Of a stretch of DNA of 64,000 nucleotides, positions 59,580 through 64,000 are shown one piece after another. The translations under genes were made by a program, and so were the position numbers. The stretch comes from Atopsyche davidsoni. Lineage: Eukaryota; Arthropoda; Insecta; Trichoptera; Hydrobiosidae. A model generated the notes under the pieces. The model made no database searches and was not told the DNA's origin. It was given only the letters and a program-made list of their open reading frames with translations. The stretch lies in NCBI GenBank assembly GCA_022113835.1, contig JAILWY010000021.1, positions 620,001 to 684,000 on the forward strand. The letters run 5' to 3'. Each line of letters starts with the position of its first letter. The first letter of the stretch is position 1.

Positions 59580-62500
59580 CTTCGCCTTTAGTGTGATAAT
59601 AATGACTGTGCGTTATACACTATTTTAGCTTTACACCACATAGGTTTTTCCTCGATTGAATAAGGGCGTTTTATAAATATTCATATTGAATGATAATTTA
59701 TAAATGGTAAGTGATCTTGCGGATACCTGTCCCAAGGAGGGAAGAAGGGCGGATTGTTCGCCACCGCGGGGAGTATGAATAAATCTGAATTTCATCAGTT
59801 TTTGAAGTGAATCGGTAAATCATCCCATCCCTACGCGCGCCACTGGCGCACTATGTATATAAATACGGAATTTGTAGGATAATAGAAACGTTTGAGACCT
59901 TTTAATACATGTTTAAAATTTATGAACGAGAGCGCTTCGAGAAATTCAGTTTTTAAAATTATACATTTGAATATTATTACTTTTAGAAATATTTTTTTAT
60001 GTATCACATCAATCATAAACAAACAAGGTTTTACTAAAAATAAAATCTTCACTATTCCTAAAAGCTTATTTGTTTTCGTACATTGTCAATTTATAAAATA
60101 TCGAGGTGTATCTTCGTTGTAGATTTTGAGAATCGAGTGTATGGCTATAATGGAAAGCGGTCTTCGTTAAATCGCTTGTGTACATTACAAACATTAGTAG
60201 AAATACTACAATTTCTGCTATTTGCAAAATGCTTTGATAATTTCGTTTACTTGGTTAGTAGTACAAGTGTCCCATGAGTGTCGGCGCTAATGGGTCATAG
60301 ACCCGTTTCAAATGTCATTTAATTTATCTTATAGTTATATAATTGTATTTGGTGTTTCCAAAGTGAATTATTAATAATAGCCTAAAATATTTAACAACAG
60401 CACAGAGCACGAGATCAAAGATCCGCGGTGTATATTTTAATTTAACGGTTAATCGCTAGAATTTTTTTTTTAATTATTATCTAATTTCATTCGGTCAAGA
60501 ACTACTTCTTTATTTACACAAAAGTATTAGATGCAAACAGTTTAAGGTTCATCAAACCCATTTTTATATATACTGATATATATATATATTCATTCATTAA
60601 AATCTATAAATGCTGTTGTAAAACAACTATAGATGAATATATATATTTTTTAAAACACGAGCGTCACATTAAAAAAAATTTGTGCATAGCAAAGAGAGAA
60701 TTTTAGATCAAAATCCAGACCTAAAAAAACCTATAGATCCTAACTTAGATCTATAATATATATTTCCCTGTGGTTGAAGTTCATTTAAATAACAAAGTTA
60801 TCAATTCATAAAAATGACAAATAAATTGTATAAACCATAATATAAAGAAGCACAGCCTAAAGAAAAAGACGGGAATGGGAAAAGCTGTTATTTAAAAATA
60901 TTCAAAATTCTCGCACGAAGAAGTTATTTTATATAATTTTTACAGTAGCCAAAGATAAAGGAGGAGGATCCTTTATATATTTCATTATCCAGGACATTAA
61001 CCGCAAAAAACAAGGAGGCGGCAACCACAAAGGATATTCCTTCAAGATTGAAATAACAGAATAACAAAAGGATCAGGCTTTTAAATCACTTAGAAAAAAC
61101 CTTGGAGCTTGGGCCAAGAGCTGAGGAGTGGAGGAGAGGAGAAGAGGAGGAGCTCCCCATCTTCATTCATCACAATGTTCCAACCATCACCGGAGGACGT
61201 GATGGGGAGAAACCATCTCCATAGGTCAACCGGAGGGCGGCTGGGGTGAGCATTTTCCGTTTCTATTTATTATATAATATGTTACATAGTTTGAGAAAAT
61301 ACATAGTTATTTTTTATATTATTTAGGCATCTGTTGTTATTAAAATTATTTGGATCTGGAGTGTCATCGTCAGATCTGCTGGGTTTTGCTTGCCACATAG
61401 TGGTTGTTGTGGGTCAAGAATTATTTTTTGAACAGTTTACGGTAATTATTAGTGTGGAAAGTAATATAACTGTTAAAAATATAAAAAAATAGGACGCAAA
61501 CACACAATGTATACACAAATACACAGTAACGGGGTCGGGATTACAAATACCACAAGTGACCGGAAGCATAGCCGTTAGATCTCTCAGCTGGTCATGTCTT
61601 TTTAAGTCGTTTTTCTACAAGCTCTGATCGTTGAAACTAGAATTATAACTTAAGATTTTATCACAAGTAGAATTAAAACAAAGAGTAAAGAAATTTATGT
61701 GTAATACAAGCACATTAGAGAGTATGGAATAATCAGAGTTTCGATACTATTTAAATTCACCTGATAAAGATATTATTGATACCCTTAGATAACTACAACC
61801 ACTTATGAGTTATCACACCATTTTAATAACTTGACGCGATCAAATGTAATAGTACAAAGAAATCTTAAGTTTTCAATGGAAGTTTATTCTATACTTGCAA
61901 ACAGAGACTATATAATAGATAATGTTATTCCCACGTGGACACTACAAAAGAACTACGGAGTACATCTTCGCCAACATTACTTATGCATTCAGCAAAACGA
62001 ATCAAGGTGTCCCATAACACTGTATTGCCTAATGGTCACCCGTGGCTGGGAGGGCAGGGGATGGTAAACTCGGCGCCAGGGGAGCAGTACCCGAGGGTAG
62101 GGGCTCCCCCGACTTGTTTTACCAATCAATTCCCTTTCCTCTAGAAAAAACGGATTTCATACAACAAGACAACAAACCGATCGGCCAAGATTGCGTGACA
62201 GACATACGTAGTGGGGATGATCGAGGATGTGAGCTTTTTCCACAAGTTTTTTTGAAAGGGAAACTGTTTTAACGACCGGGTATAGGGGTGAAGGATTGCG
62301 ATGAGCTTGTTTGCTCGCAAAGGTATGATGGGTTTTATTGATCATTATATTGTAAGCATGTATTATATCAACGCCTGTAAAATATTTCTAAATAAAAAAA
62401 AAGTATCAGTAATGATGTCAGCATTCAGCAACATTCCCTATCAATGCGTACATTTTATAAAATAAATTAAGTTGGATTATAACCGTTAACGAAGTCCATC

Positions 62501-64000
62501 AATTTTAATCATGCACGTATTTTTTAGTTAACTTGCATTAACCACTAGTAGTTTCAGTAATACTTATTTACAATGAAGGCTTTGTCATCTAGTTAAGTAA
62601 CTAACAATACTTCTTCCTTCTCGTTTGACGTAAATTGCAATCATATACAAAAAAAAAAACGTTGGAGTATTTGAATTATAATGAATAAATATTATGTTTG
62701 AAACAAAAAATTATGTGTACCAGTAGATAATAATGATAATAGAAACGCAGGTATATTTTTTTCAGCCAAACTGAACACAATAACACTAGTACAAGAGCCA
62801 AAGGTATAACCACTGAGCCAACATATTTGGTTTCAATTTTTCAAAATAAAAAAACGCTTATTTATCGCGCAATACGTGCCACTGATGCATGACATAAGAG
62901 ATCCTTTTTTTCGTTATCTCTGCCCAAGTGATTGCTGGAAAAAGTAATGGCTTTTGTTGTAAATGGGAAGCGGGGAAAAACTGCCCTTTTTATCGCTTTG
63001 TAAAACAATTTTCAATTGAATACACATGGTGCTCTCCGGAGGCAATAAAAACCGGTACTTGTTCATACTCGTCTGCAGTCCCACCCCGACCCACCCCATC
63101 GAGACGTCGGCATATCATTTGGAAGCCTTAAAATCACAAAGTAACTTCAATCGACTTTGAAACGTCATGATATTAGAAACAAAAATTACACTTACTTGCA
63201 ATATTTAAAAAAAAAACTTACGAAATCTTGATAGCAAACAAACATTTCATCGTAACTGATGCAAGACTTAAATATTTAGTAGAAGACTAATATTCAAAGA
63301 GTTTGCGATAACAGCAGTTATAAATAGTCCGATTTATAACTTTTATGCTTCTTAATGATATGGTAGTGGGATTATTATATTATATTAATTTTTAACTTGA
63401 GCACTGTATTGCGCCCATCGTACGTGGTATTAATTGATTTATCAACAACGCTAATGTCGATTGAAGGTATAATGAACTCTAGAAAATTTACACATCAAAC
63501 TTAGTTAAGACCATGCCAGCCCTTTCTTCCTGTTTTCACGCATAAAAGTAATTAAAGCCTGGCATATGACGCTGATTTATTATATTTAAGTATCGTAATG
63601 TTTAATATTATATAAGAGGGTTATAAATAGTAAAACAAGGGTTCTTTACTTTTTTTTGTTTTTAGAGGAAAAGAACCTCTCTGAAAATACTTTTAAAACA
63701 TCTTGAATAATGCGCAAGTATGCCAAGTGGGACGATTTACATAAAATTTAATTTAATAAATAAATACACGGGAACGAAGTTGTAATGCAGGTTAATATAA
63801 GAACGGCGCGAGTGTGGAGCCCCATGGGGGACATCCTGCAGGGTCGTGGGACGCTTCGTAGGGGTGGCAACCACCCTTTTTCGTACTAAACAGCGCTAAT
63901 ATTTTGTTAAAACTGAAAGCTGCCAAGGATGAAAGCTCCGTACATTGTTTATACGCGAAGCTTGCAGCAAAGCCTCGGGAATGCAAATCAAATTTGCTAC
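59580..64000. other. No gene recognised; exon-like patches
   Basis: Positions 61090-61260 are purine-rich with a donor-like GGCTGGG|GTGAGC. Positions 61940-62280 are GC-richer and contain a strong acceptor-like TTCCCTTTCCTCTAG at about 62129-62143, followed by an open frame ending at about 62272 (within 62042-62272). Both could be exons, but the peptides are unrecognised. A GGGTGG-CAA-CCACCC hairpin followed by TTTTT lies at about 63864-63883. A T/A dinucleotide-rich inverted region is at 60570-60650. Confidence 0.35.

Noticed and set aside
63864..63883. Rho-independent terminator
   Set aside because: The GGGTGG/CCACCC hairpin plus T run looks like one, but the window is eukaryotic, so the bacterial meaning does not apply.
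1..64000. CRISPR array or prokaryotic operon
   Set aside because: No regularly spaced repeats with unique spacers of the right size, no ribosome-binding-site-led gene runs; the only regular arrays are the 51-bp and 330-bp satellites.

Overview
The window looks like eukaryotic nuclear DNA from an arthropod, most likely an insect. It is strongly AT-rich (GC about one third by eye). It has no operons and no long uninterrupted genes. It carries a mauritiana-type mariner, tRNA-derived SINEs, decayed non-LTR retrotransposon pieces, a foldback MITE and short runs of the arthropod telomere unit TTAGG. The species cannot be named from this sequence.

No intact host protein-coding gene could be supported. 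Most open frames are short chance ORFs. The exceptions worth keeping are a GC-rich open frame near 41.4-41.9 kb, a possible exon near 30.2-30.4 kb with a canonical donor, and a 57-codon acidic open frame near 59.3-59.5 kb on the minus strand behind an AG acceptor. The window is therefore best read as intergenic or intronic DNA that has collected repeats. GC-richer islands (for example 3.5, 10.8, 16.3, 17.4, 43.4, 46 and 52 kb) may be regulatory or small exons.

Layout. 0.84-1.5 kb: an 11-copy 51-bp minisatellite, a repeat A fragment and a perfect hairpin. 3.2-4.5 kb: two copies of repeat B, one flanked by a 12-bp target duplication, and the longest repeat A copy but one. 12.5-14.0 kb: a cluster of diverged repeats, then a foldback element (repeat D) with a 13-bp target duplication and a CTGATGA...GAAAC hairpin core. 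14.96-17.06 kb: a dense cluster of tRNA-Thr-like SINEs whose tails also occur in inverted orientation upstream of the tRNA head; one 461-bp unit has a 12-bp target duplication around the whole structure. 17.1 and 22.4 kb: further repeat A copies. 27.4, 45.3 and 46.1 kb: three non-LTR retrotransposon remnants. 34.3-35.6 kb: a complete-length mariner with a TA duplication, inactivated by three frameshifts. 41.1-42.85 kb: a SINE tail, a GC-rich ORF interrupted by a 190-bp MITE with an 8-bp duplication, and a second repeat D copy. 50.9-51.9 kb: a 330-bp tandem array ending sharply in a GC-rich island.

The recurring theme is short non-autonomous elements with 10-13-bp target duplications (repeats B and D and the SINEs), as expected for target-primed retrotransposition. 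Several of them are built as foldbacks around a structured RNA, either a tRNA cloverleaf or a hairpin carrying hammerhead-like boxes.
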